Below are positions 1-11,303 of a stretch of 64,000 nt of DNA, one piece after another (the first letter of the stretch is position 1; every line of letters starts with the position of its first letter). Below the pieces are notes generated by a model. The model had not been told where the DNA came from. It saw only the letters and a program-made list of their open reading frames with translations, and searched no databases. The stretch is from Termitomyces sp. T153. Taxonomy: Eukaryota; Basidiomycota; Agaricomycetes; Agaricales; Lyophyllaceae. The position numbers and the translations under genes were made by a program. The stretch lies in contig JACKQL020000003.1 in the NCBI GenBank assembly GCA_018296165.2, positions 1,426,001 through 1,490,000 on the forward strand, written 5' to 3'.

Positions 1-361
1 TCTCAGTCTCCCAGTCTTATCTCAGTCTCCTGGTATTGTCCCACCTCTAATGTCCATTGATCCCCCATCAAACTCTGGCTCTGCTCCCATTACTTGCAAA
101 GCACCTGCTTGCCCCACAATCCATATACTCACTTATGGACTTGTACCTGATGCCCACCCAAGCCCAACACTTAGTATACTTGGTCTTAGACTTCTCCAGA
201 CCACCCTGGACTTGCTTTGACTGCTTCCCCTGGCTTCCCCTCACAAGTATCTGAAGTCTGAATCACCCCCAGAACACTAGGTTATAGACACAGAACATCA
301 TGTCTGCCTAGTAAGGACTTGCCCAGTTAAGCTGAGCCCCCATGGTTAGCAGAACCTGACA
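1..361 (+). repeat. Partial LTR of family A (right part), cut by the window edge
   Basis: The sequence matches the last third of the two complete 1151-bp LTRs at 47177-48327 and 54843-55993. It shares the 'tctcagtctcccagtc' stretch, the 'gatcccccatca' block and the terminal block ending in GAACCTGACA at 361. Relative to the complete LTRs it lacks an internal segment of about 200 bp near position 30-60. It holds almost no CpG where the complete copies have several, so it is older. The rest of this copy lies outside the window. Confidence 0.85.
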
Positions 362-581
362 GTTATTCTAGATCTAAAGTCCAGACTCCATGTGATGCAA
401 CTCATGATCCATAAGTCTTGTGGTCACTAAAATCCTGTGCAAAGGCTACATCATTCCAGACCTTGGGGCTAGTCCTCATATGCTAAGTGTTGTGACTTGT
501 GCCAGGTCATGTACAATATAATCAGCTACTGTCCAATCAGAAATGCTGAAAATGGTGCTCAGTGACAAGCAGGTCTTATCG
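362..581 (-). repeat. Terminal fragment of LTR family B
   Basis: About 215 bp match one end of the two longer family-B LTRs (35280-36558 and 50505-51655), with shared blocks such as 'aagtcttgtggtcact' and 'aatggtgctcag'. The fragment stops at the LTR terminus (TCTTATC, where the complete copies have TTATCA or CTCATCA). It abuts the family-A LTR directly at 361/362, so the two repeats form a chimera. It is given as minus because a TATA-like box in the longer copies reads that way. Confidence 0.7.
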
Positions 582-1620
582 CCTGACCCCATGTTATGCA
601 TGATGAAGGGCTTGGGCAGAAGTTATAATGAGTAGGTTCCATGTTAGTAGACATTGAAAATCTTTAGCACTCACCACTAGGATGTTCATGGTTGATCAGG
701 CCAAGTAAACCTACAGTAGACAAGTCAAAAGGTGTTGTTAGGACTGTTAAGAGTTCAGAATATGTAATGGTAGTCTGCCAGATATAGCAGAGTATGGTCA
801 CACTAAGTTGTAGTCTTGCAGGTAGAACTGTTCTAAGTCCTCAATTGCAAAACTAACTAGCTACTACTATTCTGAGGCCTTTTATATGATGGAATGAATC
901 AGGATAGAATAAGTAAAATTACTGAATAGAGATGCTCAGATTACACTGCATATCACAATGGTGACATAGTTATGGGTGCCACTACACAGGATGCCCAGTC
1001 TTGACATTAATAAGATCAAAAACATCAATGAGCCTTCCTTGTTCTTTCTTCTGTAAGATTGTTTGATCAACTTTTATCCTTGGAGATTCTAATAATCAAT
1101 ATACTTCATTAAATGATATGTGTAAGGTTTATCTTTGAGGTCTCAACATTAAATTGTAAAATCAAAGCAACATTGAGTCAATGAAATTCAAAGCCAAGGG
1201 TTTGCCAGATTTAAACTGCGACACAAGACATTGTTTAGTTAGTCCAATGGGTTGGGGTCGAAAAAAAAAATGGAGGTCGCAAGAGGTATGAATTTGAGGC
1301 AGAAGAACTCCCACTTTATGCTAGATATTGAAAAATACATATCTAATCATAGTAAACCTCTATATGAGGTGCGGAAGTGAGCAGGATGTCGTAGCCCGGG
1401 CAGTCCGTAACACATTATTAAGCAGCTTCTTCGATCGGTAATTGCCGATGGTTGATTTGGAACAACCATTTGCAAAACAATATGCAGCTCCACATTCCAA
1501 TATTTGGCCCAACTTAAAGCAAAATGGTAAAAGAGGCAGAAAAACTTTTATTATTGTTCGAGGGCAGAATCTCGACCTAAGCCCATGCGTTTAGGCTTCT
1601 AAATCGCCGTACATTACACA
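582..1620. other. No gene seen
   Basis: Only short open frames without family resemblance occur. CpG is rare up to about 1.2 kb and frequent after about 1.37 kb, so the left part is probably decayed repeat. The right part should hold the 3' untranslated region of NDUFS1, whose stop codon is at 1621. Confidence 0.5.
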
Positions 1621-4384
1621 CTACGCATACGCCGCCTGCGCCTGAGCCCCATCCGAAAACCCATGGTCCTTGCCCAGCACGAACGCGCGCGTGCATTCCG
1701 CCATTGTTTTTGACCTGTCGTATCCACCGCATCAGCCTTTCGTTCTAGCTTAAGGAAAAAAAAGGAAGACACTCACGCCCTCGAAATAACATCCGTCTGA
1801 TAAAAGTTATCAATCGGCTTCCTAAACACCGCTTCTCCAATCTTCCTTCCGACCTCTTTTCCCTTCTTAGAGGAGAGGGACTCAAGACCCATAAGCGCAA
1901 CATCAGGCGACACCTGCTCTGTTACATCGTACCGTACAAGGCTAGGCGCAATTTCCCACAGCCTATCGCGCACGTCGAGGATGTCGTCGTACGGTAAGGG
2001 AGTGCCAAGGACTTCGGAGAGGGCTCTGTGCATGGGTCAGCATCATCCACCCACAATAAAAAGGCAATAAAGAAACAAAGGCGGAAAACCACCTACCTGA
2101 TAATCTTCCAATCCTCCCTGGCCGCTCCGGGCGGGGGTACCGCAGCCCTACCCACCTGGGCTCTTCCTTCGGTATTCACCCACGTACCCGCCTTCTCGGT
2201 GTATGCCGCGCCGGGGAGCACCACGTCCGCGAGCGCAGCGCCCGCGTCACCGTGATGTCCCTGGTAGACGACGAAGGCAGAGGAGGGGATCGAGGTGGTG
2301 GGGAGGTTGTCCGCATTCAGGAGGTAGATGAATTTTGGTGTGCTGGAAGAAGAGGAAGGAGGGGAGGGGAGGTAGGCGAGGTCGTACGCTGCGGTGCGGG
2401 ATGCGTGCTGAGAAGAAGGGTCAGAATGGGAGGAAGGGAAAAAATACGACGACGAACCCTTTGCAAGACGCTGAACCCGTTCCACTCCGGCGTGATGAAC
2501 CTGTCCTTGTTCTTCTTCACATACTCCGCAAGAGCCTCGTACACCTTCCTTCCCTCCTGCATCTCACCGACCGCGCTTCCCAGAATAACCAACGGCCTCT
2601 TCGCTTCCCTAAACTTATCCGCAAACGCTCCCTTCTTCTTCCCCTCCACAAAGTCCAAAACAGTCTGGACGTCCCCGCCAAGGTACTCATACCCGTACGT
2701 CGTGTCGACACGCTCGCCAATCAACCCGATCTCCAGACCTTCCTTGGCCAACCAACTCTTCCTGATACGAGAATTCAACACCGCAGCCTCATGCCGCGGG
2801 TGCGTGCCGACCAACAGAATTGCGTCTGCGCTCTCCACGCCGGGGATCGTAGCGTTGAACAGGTAGTTCGAGCGGATGTCTGCGCTTGGCATTCCAGGGG
2901 AAGGGATGTCAGTGGTGAGGTTCTCGGATCCTAGACGGTGAATCAGATCCCGCAAAACGACGAGCGATTCAGTGTCCGCGAGTGCGCCAGCGATACCCTG
3001 GATCTCGTTGCCCTTCGCACCAGACGCTTTAAGTCCGGCTTTAATAGCGCTCAGTGCATCTTCCCATGTGGCTGCGACGAACCGGTCGCCCGATGGTGAT
3101 TTTATAAGTGGGGTAGTAAGTCGCTGTGTGCGCAAGCCGTCATACGCATACCGTGTCTTATCGTTGATCCACTCCTCATTCACATCGTCGTTCGTGCGCG
3201 GCTGGATGCGCATCACTTGTACACCACGTGAGTCGATACGGATATTCGACCCTACCGCATCGAGCACATCGACCGATTCCGTGTTTTTGAGCTCCCATGG
3301 TCGAGCAGTGAACGCGTATGGTTTCGACGTGAGCGCACCGACAGGGCACAGGTCGATGATGTTGCCTGACAGTTCAGAGTCCATCACTTTGGAGACGTAC
3401 ATCCCGATCTGCATGTCATTCCCACGTCCTGTGGTGCCGAGCTCCTCGACACCTGCGACCTCGTTTGCGAAGCGTACACACCGCGTGCACTGGATACACC
3501 GGTTCATGGAGGTTTTGACGATCGGACCGAGGTCTTTGTTCTCCACGGCGCGTTTGCCAGTGATTTCATGGAACCGGGTGCGGTCAGAACCGTACCGCAT
3601 GGATTGGTCCTGAAGATCACATTCGCCACCTTGATCACAGATAGGGCAGTCGAGAGGGTGGTTGGCGAGAAGAAATTCCATTACACCTTCGCTGGGGGGT
3701 TGGATTAGCGGGGAGAAGGCAAGAAAAAAAAAGACGAACCGAGCTTCTTTAACAAGGGGCGTGTCAGTGAAGACTTTAGAGCCTGGCATGGCGGGCATGG
3801 CACTAGAGAGGATAAGAGACAAACATACGGAAGAGAAAAGAACTTACCAAGATGCGACGGGTTTGGGTGAGCGTTCGACTTCGACAAGACACATTCTGCG
3901 AGGGATTAGTGGAGAAAAAGCGAGAAGGAGAAAACTCACCTGCAGTTGCCAGCGATAGCAAGCCTAGAGTAGACGAATGTCAATGGAGAGTTGGATGGAT
4001 AGACGATGTGTATACCTGTCATGGTAACAGAATCTGCAGACGAATTAGCGTAAAGAAACAAAACAAGTAGCATTGAATGTACCTCGGGATGGTGGCACCA
4101 GCAGCCTCGCAGGCCTGGATCAACGCCGAACCTGCAGCCCGTGAGTACGGACTTGCAGAGATTGTCGGAATGCATACCCTGGGGTACCGTGACCTCCTTG
4201 CCATTCACAGTCAGTGTAATATCAGCATGCCTGGCTGACGAAGACGCGATCGTTCTCCGACCTGACGGACAAGACCATAAGCCATCCTCATGCAGAGGGA
4301 AAAAAACGTCAACATACTTTGGGCGGAGGCCTTTCCGAGTAAACCCGTAGAGGGTCGGGATACTGTATAAACTATCCGCAGCAT
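1621..4384 (-). CDS. NDUFS1: NADH:ubiquinone oxidoreductase 75/78-kDa subunit, mitochondrial
   Basis: This is the large iron-sulfur subunit of the peripheral arm of respiratory Complex I, which carries electrons from NADH towards ubiquinone. I resolve eleven exons on the minus strand: 4384-4318, 4261-4178, 4131-4083, 4033-4016, 3963-3940, 3895-3848, 3802-3740, 3691-2458, 2407-2097, 2025-1777 and 1714-1621. All introns are GT-AG, frames join exactly, and the protein is 746 residues, normal for the family. The start gives an Arg/Ser-rich presequence (MLRIVYTVSRPS) before the ferredoxin-like domain. The [2Fe-2S] ligands are C69, C80, C83 and C97. The first [4Fe-4S] ligands are H129, C133, C136 and C142, and the second are C183, C186, C189 and C233. 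A molybdopterin-oxidoreductase-like domain follows. Exons 4 and 5 are only 18 and 24 nt. The gene looks intact. Confidence 0.95.
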
Positions 4385-4543
4385 CGCGGATGCGAGGTAT
4401 AATGTTCAGTAGCAGACAAAACGGCGTGCGCGTCCCAGTTCGGAGACTTCGGAACCGCTTTCGTCGTCACCACGGACAGCGACCAACCCACGTCCGCCAA
4501 TTTCCTCTCTTTCCCACGCATTCGGCTCTTTCCGTTTCGACCC

Positions 4544-4549
4544 CACGTG
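4544..4549. promoter_or_regulatory. E-box CACGTG upstream of NDUFS1
   Basis: A palindromic CACGTG lies 160 bp upstream of the NDUFS1 start codon, in the CpG-rich interval 4385-4774 that holds no gene. It is the textbook site for bHLH factors with His-Glu-Arg in the basic region. One such gene (31508-32749) lies in this window, but a regulatory link is only a guess. Confidence 0.35.
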
Positions 4550-4774
4550 GTCGCAACACAGTCGCGACGCGCACTTTTTACCCTAATCGCTACATAGCAC
4601 ACCATATGTAATTTTAACCTCATTCGAAGCTTATTCCTCGCCCGGAACCTTTCAATGCCTGTCTTTTCTCGACTTGCTGGGGTTACCACCGAAATATCGC
4701 CCCTCTTTTAGTGCTATCCACGAGAATCACGGCGCTGTTAGTGAATTTGAAAAGGCTGGAAATTCTGAACCACT

Positions 4775-5198
4775 ATGACCCCTCGCAGCCAGCCAGAGCA
4801 CTGTCCCAACTCCATCAGCTCTCAACCTCTCCTTTCGGCTGGCCAGTTTCGCTCTCTCGAAATTTGTAACGACATAGCCTTTGACTTGGATAATGTCGAT
4901 CTACAGAAGATCGGTCGTGCATTTCCATTCCTCAATTCTCTCATCTTTGCAGAGCGCACACTATCCACCAAACCCAAGATCACATTGACTGGCTTGATTT
5001 GATTCTTCATCTCCTGCCCAAGACTCCAGATGTTGCAACTCTGCATTAACGCGACGGAAGACGTTTTCGAATTTCCGTTTTCGGGACCTTCCCGAACTCG
5101 TCACATTTTATTGCTGCATTCCGCCTGTAGCACAGATCCAATCTGTCGCAACATTTTTGATGTTCATGTTTCCAAGATTGAAATCCGTCTCATACTAT
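4775..5198 (+). pseudogene. F-box/LRR-type protein fragment
   Basis: The frame starting at 4775 encodes leucine-rich text such as LEICNDIAFDLDNVDLQKIG followed by PFLNSLIF. After an in-frame TGA at 5000-5002 it continues in the same frame with FISCPRLQMLQLCIN up to 5198. This alternation of a conserved Leu pattern with 'CPRLQ..L' is the habit of the many F-box/LRR proteins of Agaricomycetes, which recruit substrates to SCF ubiquitin ligases. No F-box proper is visible, and the fragment is about a quarter of the usual 450-550 residues. I read it as a broken, truncated copy. A short-intron gene hiding the stop is possible but I see no good splice pair. Confidence 0.5.
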
Positions 5199-5437
5199 GA
5201 TGCGGCATCCAGGTTTCGAAACTGAATCAGATTATTTTTTGAAATGGAACGAAGCAGATTCTCTATTACAGGGGTGGTTGTCCATTTTGACTATTTTTTT
5301 TATATATATTTGGGGTATTCCCTTGATTCTTCGTATACAATACCTGGGATTTACGAGTCATTGTATAAGCCGGACACAATATTGTACAAAGCCGATGTGT
5401 AGGAGCACATGCATAAGAGTCTCTAACTCATATTGGC

Positions 5438-6340
5438 CTATCTACTGTCTCCGTTGTCTTTGAAAGAAGGTTCGTGGATGGAGGAAGGTGTGGCCAGGCC
5501 TTCATGTTCAGCACCCGAGTCAAGATCATGCGGGTCGGTACCGTCTTGGACATCGGACCATCGGGCTTCATCCTGCTCATCAGGGGACAGTGGGCGCTCG
5601 TCGTTTGTATTGATTTGAGGTGGAACAGGAAAAGCTCCAAATATCAGTTCCGACATTTGGTCCATCCACAAGGATACCCCCGAGCTTCCATATATTCGAA
5701 GGAGATTCAGAAGAGACGCGAAGGAGTAGATGGAGATGCCAGATATCGTGAGAAAAGCAGACGAAGCAAAGGTTATCAGTAGGGTAAGAATTAGCAGAGA
5801 GACTAAGACAATGATTAAGTCGAACACAAGATAGAAAGAAAAGGATGCCACAAACGCAATGACAAGACCACTATTGCGGAAAGAATGACGGTCGAGGTCA
5901 GCGCAACGAAAGTAAATGAAGCGACGGCGAACAGAGAAAGCCCCCTAATCAGTAAGGTTTCAAGGCTCGACACGCAGAAAAGGATGTGAAAGGACGTACA
6001 AGAACATCGTCACTGGGACGACGCTCAGGAACAGGAAAATGGCAATAAAGGTCTATGTGCGAATAATCACAATGAGATCAGTGTTCCCACAGAAAGACTG
6101 TTTGAGAAGACACACAGCTGCTATAGGATGTTCATCGAAGAATGCTTGAGACGTTCTAAGAGCAGGGCGCGCGTATACTTGTTCAAAACTACGAACTTCA
6201 TTGTGAGTGAATTATGGAACTTGTGAAGGTGTGCGTTACTGGTCAGCGTGTTCTTGCACAGCAGAGATACTTTTGTTGAAGTAGGAATACATGTCGTCGT
6301 CTTCATCCGGGAGCTCAACTTGGGACACTTTGGATGCCAT
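5438..6340 (-). CDS. Promethin/LDAF-like membrane protein (putative)
   Basis: Five exons on the minus strand, 6340-6240, 6188-6116, 6052-6000, 5944-5933 and 5870-5438, join in frame to a 223-residue protein with GT-AG introns of 51-63 bp. The N-terminus is acidic and polar. Residues about 50-60 read FFDEHPIAA, followed by an almost unbroken hydrophobic stretch of about 85 residues (FIAIFLFLSVVPVTMFL, then FVASFSFYLVFDLIIVLVSL, then LLITFASSAFLTISGI). The tail is acidic and Ser/Pro-rich. A 'HP' motif before two hydrophobic hairpins is the layout of promethin/LDAF1 proteins, which help seipin form lipid droplets at the endoplasmic reticulum. Family assignment is by pattern only. The fourth exon is just 12 nt. 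It is inferred because it joins two long hydrophobic frames that otherwise do not connect. Confidence 0.5.
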
Positions 6341-7020
6341 GGACGAGGCTTGTGGTGAGGGGCAAGACGCTTGTCACACAGTTCGGTCACGCCAGCGATG
6401 ACGTTTTCTAACGAATACTACTCATTCAGAGGGAAGCTCCATACTACTACATACGTACCATGTACCACAAGGTGACACATCTCGGCATCCGTATCACCAA
6501 GGGAGTTATTCCGGCCGCAGCTCTTTAAACAACCTTTAAACTTAATTAAGTAATGGTAATGTCAGCATCAGCTTGACAAATTTGACCGTGGCTGGTTTCC
6601 TCGTAATTTCGATGAGATAATTTCTAGACTTCTAGCTCATGGTCTAGAAAGAGACTAGGTTCAGCAGAAGAAAAACAGGAATATACCGGTCCCCCCGGAT
6701 CAGTGACGTACCGTGTAGAGACAGTATGGCATTAAGAACGTTTTCAGAGAAGCAAAAGTCGACGAAGGTAACGGCAGTACCAGGTACAGTTCATGTCATG
6801 AAATCACAGAGGCACAATCTTATGAAAGATACACAAGGACGTTGGTGTTCTCTCTCTTGATTCGAAAGGAATCCTCGTCGGGAGCACTTTAATACGATGC
6901 ACTTTCGCGTGCAGACTTATCCTTCATGAAAAGTTGGCTGTAGGAAGACAACAATTCGACATAACAAATATATATCTAGCAACTGAATAGGGATGACCAT
7001 ATGAGCTAGAGAATCCATCA
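6341..7020. other. Intergenic, no gene seen
   Basis: This stretch is the promoter side of the promethin-like gene and the downstream side of the 7021-8449 gene. Short frames only. A minus-strand frame at 6917-7123 overlaps the end of the neighbouring gene in another frame and looks like a shadow. Confidence 0.5.
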
Positions 7021-8449
7021 TTAAGACAACAAGATCCCTGTGGAACGTTCGTCCATCAAGGCCAGGGTGGCTCCTTTCAAGATTCTGATCTTTCTCGATA
7101 ACTGCGGCTCTGTATATGACCAAAGATGCAACATATTTCGTAGGTGCATTGCATGAAGCCCCTCGTGATAAATTTTGATGTAGTCCAAATTCAAGAAGAG
7201 TGCGCGAAGAGGTACGTTGGGCTTGATTGATTCCGGCTGAGACGTAGCGTTACTGACGACCATGCTTCGCTGATGTCCTGGCACCACTGAAGATACCGTG
7301 TGATTTGATTGAGAAATCGAAGGAACGTTACGCGATGCATGAAAGGAGAGACCGACTGCGCCAGCCGATCCACTTGCCTTGATCTCGAGTAAAAAATCCC
7401 AAAAGGATCGAATGGACATGGGCGTCCACACTATATCTCCCCAATTTTTGAAGTCAAGATGAGAAGCATCATAAGAGCAGCTGAGCATCAGAGCAGCTGT
7501 GCATTGTTCCCAAGGAGGTTTACCTCGTACGGGAACCAACCAAGCAGAACGAGAGTAGGGCGAAGGTGAGAACAGTTCGGTGCGAGGAGGGATCAAGATG
7601 GGCTTTGTCTTTGTGTAAGGTATCAACTTCGAAAACTCAATAAGTTTTGAAGATGATGACGGGTGGACATGAGGCTAAAAGTGGACTCAGGGAGGAGGTT
7701 AAAATTAAATACGCTCGCACCCCTACCTGCGGTATTACTCCGTGAAGAGAACCTTGCTCTGATAAAGGGGTCTGATGCAGATTCATGGGGAATGGTTCAG
7801 AGTTAGTATCAAATACGAAGCTAAGATCGGTAGTCCGGAATTCTTCCAGATCCTTAAGAGAAAAAATAACATCTTGCTCAATAACTGGTATACCCCAGCT
7901 AATGTCGATCTGGTTTTCCTGATCTTCCTGTCGTTTTCCATGAAGGCCCTCGATGAAGGGTGGATATTGGACCAGTTCTGCTGACAATTAGTAGGCTCTC
8001 CATTTTGTCACTAGGATCTTACTTTTAGTCGGACCGAAATTGGACAATGGAGGAACGCTGGGAATTGCGACATTTACCCAGTTAAGGGACTTGGAATGTG
8101 CATCAGATATAAGTTCACATGCAGCATGTAGCAGAAATTGTGAGGGTTGTGTTGAGGTCGTGGAGTAGTTGTGAACGACAAAATCCTTGTCAAAGTTCAT
8201 GGTCAGTGGAGAAAGTTTCCGATTCCGAATATCATGCATTGTCAATCAATTCCCGTATGTACGTACATAGATAGATTGCCCGCTATTAGTAACTATTTGA
8301 ACGGTTTGTTCAGAAGGTTCAAAATGACTCATGGTTTCTCTTTTTGGTGGTGCAATATGGCAGACACCCATTTCCCCATCTCCCGGTGTACCGGGCGAGA
8401 CTTTGTCCAAGGCCCGCCCTCTGCCTGGACTCAACAACGAGCACGACAA
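7021..8449 (-). CDS. Hypothetical protein, four exons, unrecognised
   Basis: I do not recognise this protein. Exons 8449-8267, 8185-8023, 7980-7727 and 7635-7021 join in frame through GT-AG introns (81, 42 and 91 bp) to give 404 residues. The start MSCSLLSPGRGRAL is the first ATG of the leading open exon. No membrane segment or signal peptide is visible. The protein is mixed, with Ser/Pro-rich parts and aromatic patches such as KPPWEQCTAALML, FKNWGDIVWTPMS and SFWDFLLEIK. The C-terminus is basic (PQLSRKIRILK). CpG content and codon use match the neighbouring host genes, so it is probably a real gene. The first exon and the last intron are the weakest parts of the model, and a further exon below 7021 is possible. 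Confidence 0.45.
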
Positions 8450-9274
8450 GATTGAGCGAGAATCATTCTCTCAGGTACGAACCTTACATCATTTATACCA
8501 GTATATCGTAGTACTTATTTACAGTATAGTGGCGATCTTTCCAAATTTAATTGTACGCATATATCAAGCAGCTGCGTATACGTACTAGCCGACCGATGCC
8601 GCTCCTGCAGTCGATGACTTGACCAATGACCAAGTCAGACAAAGTTGTTGCAGGATATGATACAATTGAGATCCTGGCCGGTCCAATACGCGAGGCTAGC
8701 TAGAACCTCCGCACGCCTAGAATTCTGGAGAATCTCTGAGAAACGAAAGGAGAATAGCCTTCTTTCACATACGCGGCGGCGTTCGGCCGATAGAATGTTG
8801 GACACGAGACTAAAATCGACATCCTGAATCATCAAAGGATAGTAACAGTCATTCTATATTCATTGTTTTGAATGCATCTAGAGCAAAAGGACCACCGGGA
8901 TGAACCAGACGCACGCACGAGATCGAACGATAGGGGGGAATAAGACCATGAGTTCGAGACCATAGTGCTGAGAGAGGAAAAAGAGGAATAACCAGCCTCT
9001 GTAACAGATTCGTGTGGACAACCTCTATTGGAATGACATCGAATGGGCTTTGCGTAGCAATGCGGTGGCAGGCTGACGACACATCGATACCCCAACAGTA
9101 CTAGTATCGAATGGTTTCAAGATTACGAAGACCCAAGATCGCGTTATTGTTGCGAGCTGTTGGCTTATGATTTCAGGGGTCAGATGTCATATGATGTCCG
9201 TATCGATGGTCTATGTGAATACATATAACAAGACCCAAGCGTCGGCCGAACAGACCTCTCCTATCTTTCATTTG
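8450..9274. other. Intergenic region between divergent genes
   Basis: Short frames on both strands without recognisable content. The interval is the shared upstream region of the minus-strand gene ending at 8449 and the plus-strand transporter starting at 9330. Confidence 0.5.
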
Positions 9275-9282
9275 TATAAAAA
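9275..9282 (+). promoter_or_regulatory. TATA box of the amino-acid transporter
   Basis: TATAAAAA lies 48 bp upstream of the proposed start ATG at 9330. It supports the short first exon over the longer continuous frame that would start at 9167, because that frame would run through the box. Confidence 0.35.
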
Positions 9283-9329
9283 TGCGAGGGCAATTTTAGC
9301 GGTGAAAAGTTGGAAGAATCACGGATTTC

Positions 9330-11303
9330 ATGAGGGTGAGCACCACCGAGCGCTGAATATTCGACTTCACTCCCACGCCCTTTTTGAACAGGTTACCACT
9401 GTCGCGGACGATGCCCCCGACTCTTCCTCAAGCTCCAGTACAAATGACCTTTTTGACCTCTCCGCCCAGCACGGTATTGACACAGACGAAGAGACACCAC
9501 TTCTCGGTGGACAATCTCCCGATACCGCAGCTGGAACTGCAAGCCTCCTGGAAGGAGCTTTTATGGTAAATTTAGCGGAACTTGAGAAGAGCTAATGGTC
9601 TGATACCCACCTGTGTGTCAGTTATTTAAAACGTTCGTTGGTACAGGCGTTTTGTTCCTCGGAAAAGCGTGCGTTATCAAGCTCAGAAAGTCGCCTGACG
9701 TGTTTACTAAAGAATTGCCCCTTATCCAGATTCTTCAATGGCGGTCTCCTCTTTTCCATTATGACACTTGTCATAACCGCTGTCATCTCTGGCTACGTGC
9801 TCCTTCTCCTTCTGGAAACTAAACTCGTCGTGTCGGGCAGCTATCATGGTACATCTTATTATCTTTTCCATAATCCTCTTATCATCCACCTTACCTAATC
9901 ATACAGACATCGGTGGTACCCTCTATGGGCCCCGCATGCGCTCCATAATGCTCGGATCCATATTCGTTTCTCAGATAGGGTTTTCGGCAGCTTACTTTAT
10001 TTTTGTAGCGGAGAACCTCCAAGCGAGTATATCTTACGCTTTCTCGACGTGTTCTCACCGTCTCAACAGGCTTTTATCCTGGGTATCACCCACTGTACCA
10101 AACCCATTCCATTAAATCATTTCATCCTCCTACAGTTTTCCATCCTCATTCCGTTTGCGCTTGTACGAGATATTGCGAAATTGAGCCCGACAGCTCTCTT
10201 AGCGAATACATTCATCTTATCGGGACTCTTGTATGTTTTTGGTTCAGAGATCTCAATTCTTGGCTCGCAGGGTGTTGCGGATATAAAAATGTTCAACCCC
10301 AAAGATTTTCCATTGTTCATCGGGTATGTTGAATATATTCTCAAGGAGCCAACAATATCCTGATCTTCTCGGGAAAAGAACGGCAGTCTTTTCGTTTCAA
10401 GCCATAGGACTTGTACGTTGCCTCTAACCTTGTCACAGCTTTATATAACCCATGAACAATATCCTAGTTTATCCCAATAACTGAATCCTTACGTGAACCA
10501 CGCAGGTTCTTTTCCATCGTTAAGGTGGTTGTGGCCGCCGTGACTCGTAGGTCTTGCATCCTATATTCCTTCATATATACTCAATGCCCAACTATTGCCA
10601 GTCGTATTTGGAGTTGCTGGTTCTCTCGGCTACCTAACGTTTGGCTCAAAGGTTGAGACGGTCATTCTCATTAATCTAGACTCGTCGAGAGTCTCAGTCC
10701 AAATCGTATGTCACCCCCTTTCCTGCCTTTCCCTCAATCTCCACCTAACTTGTTCCTTGAGTAGGTCCAGCTCTTCTATGCCCTAGCAATCCTTCTCTCC
10801 ACCCCTCTCCAATTTTTGCCTTCGATCGAAATACTCGAGAAGTGGACCTTCGGCTCGCTCAGCGGCAAACCCGACATGAGGTTGCAGGAGAACGTGGTTA
10901 GGATCGGACTGGTTGGTGTTTGTGCCGCGATCGCTTGGGCTGGGAAGGCGGACCTGGGGAAGTTTGTGGCGCTCATCGGATGTTTATTTTGGTGCGTTTC
11001 TGTTTTCCCCACACGCCTCGAGATTTGCCTGATGCGTGCTCAGCGTGCCCTTGACATATATATATCCACCGATATTACACTACCGTGCATGCGCAAGGTC
11101 GAGGAAACAGAAGATAGTAGATGCCTCACTGGTCGTTCTTGGGATCGTGGTGTGCGTATATACAACTGCCCAGACGGTGAAGGTACCATGATTTGATCTG
11201 GTTTTGAACTTAAGTTCGCTGATATGCATGTATCATATAGCTTATGCTCGAACCTGCTGGAGGACCCCCGAAGTTGGGAAACTGTCCTGCACCCCCGACA
11301 TGA
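9330..11303 (+). CDS. Vacuolar amino-acid transporter, AVT3/4-like (Aa_trans family)
   Basis: This is a multi-pass amino-acid/auxin permease of the AVT type, which in fungi exports amino acids from the vacuole. Exons are 9330-9335, 9392-9565, 9622-9668, 9730-9848, 9907-10022, 10070-10323, 10379-10412, 10468-10546, 10602-10705, 10765-10991, 11044-11182 and 11241-11303. All frames join, giving 453 residues. An acidic Ser-rich N-terminus with DEETPLLGG is followed by the family start LFKTFVGTGVLFLGKAF. Other family blocks are DIGGTLYGPRMRS, VFVAENLQ-type text (IFVAENLQAFILGITHC), VRDIAKLSPTALLA, FNPKDFPLFIGTAVFSF, PITESLREPRRF, GYLTFGSKVETVILINLD and ARSRKQKIVDASLVVLG. The intron after 10022 needs a GC donor. 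The first two exons are uncertain: starting at 9167 would add about 73 unconvincing residues. Confidence 0.88.

Noticed and set aside
2252..2934. Plus-strand frames of about 200 codons opposite NDUFS1
   Set aside because: They are low-complexity shadows of the real minus-strand exons and match no family.
2317..3822. Continuous 501-codon minus-strand frame as the NDUFS1 product
   Set aside because: It reads through the introns at 3692-3739 and 2408-2457. The spliced model restores family sequence at both places and the full 746 residues.
9167..9329. N-terminal extension of the transporter from an ATG at 9167
   Set aside because: The extra text has no resemblance to transporters, runs through a TATA box at 9275 and is better explained as upstream sequence. 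A 6-nt first exon at 9330 joins in frame.
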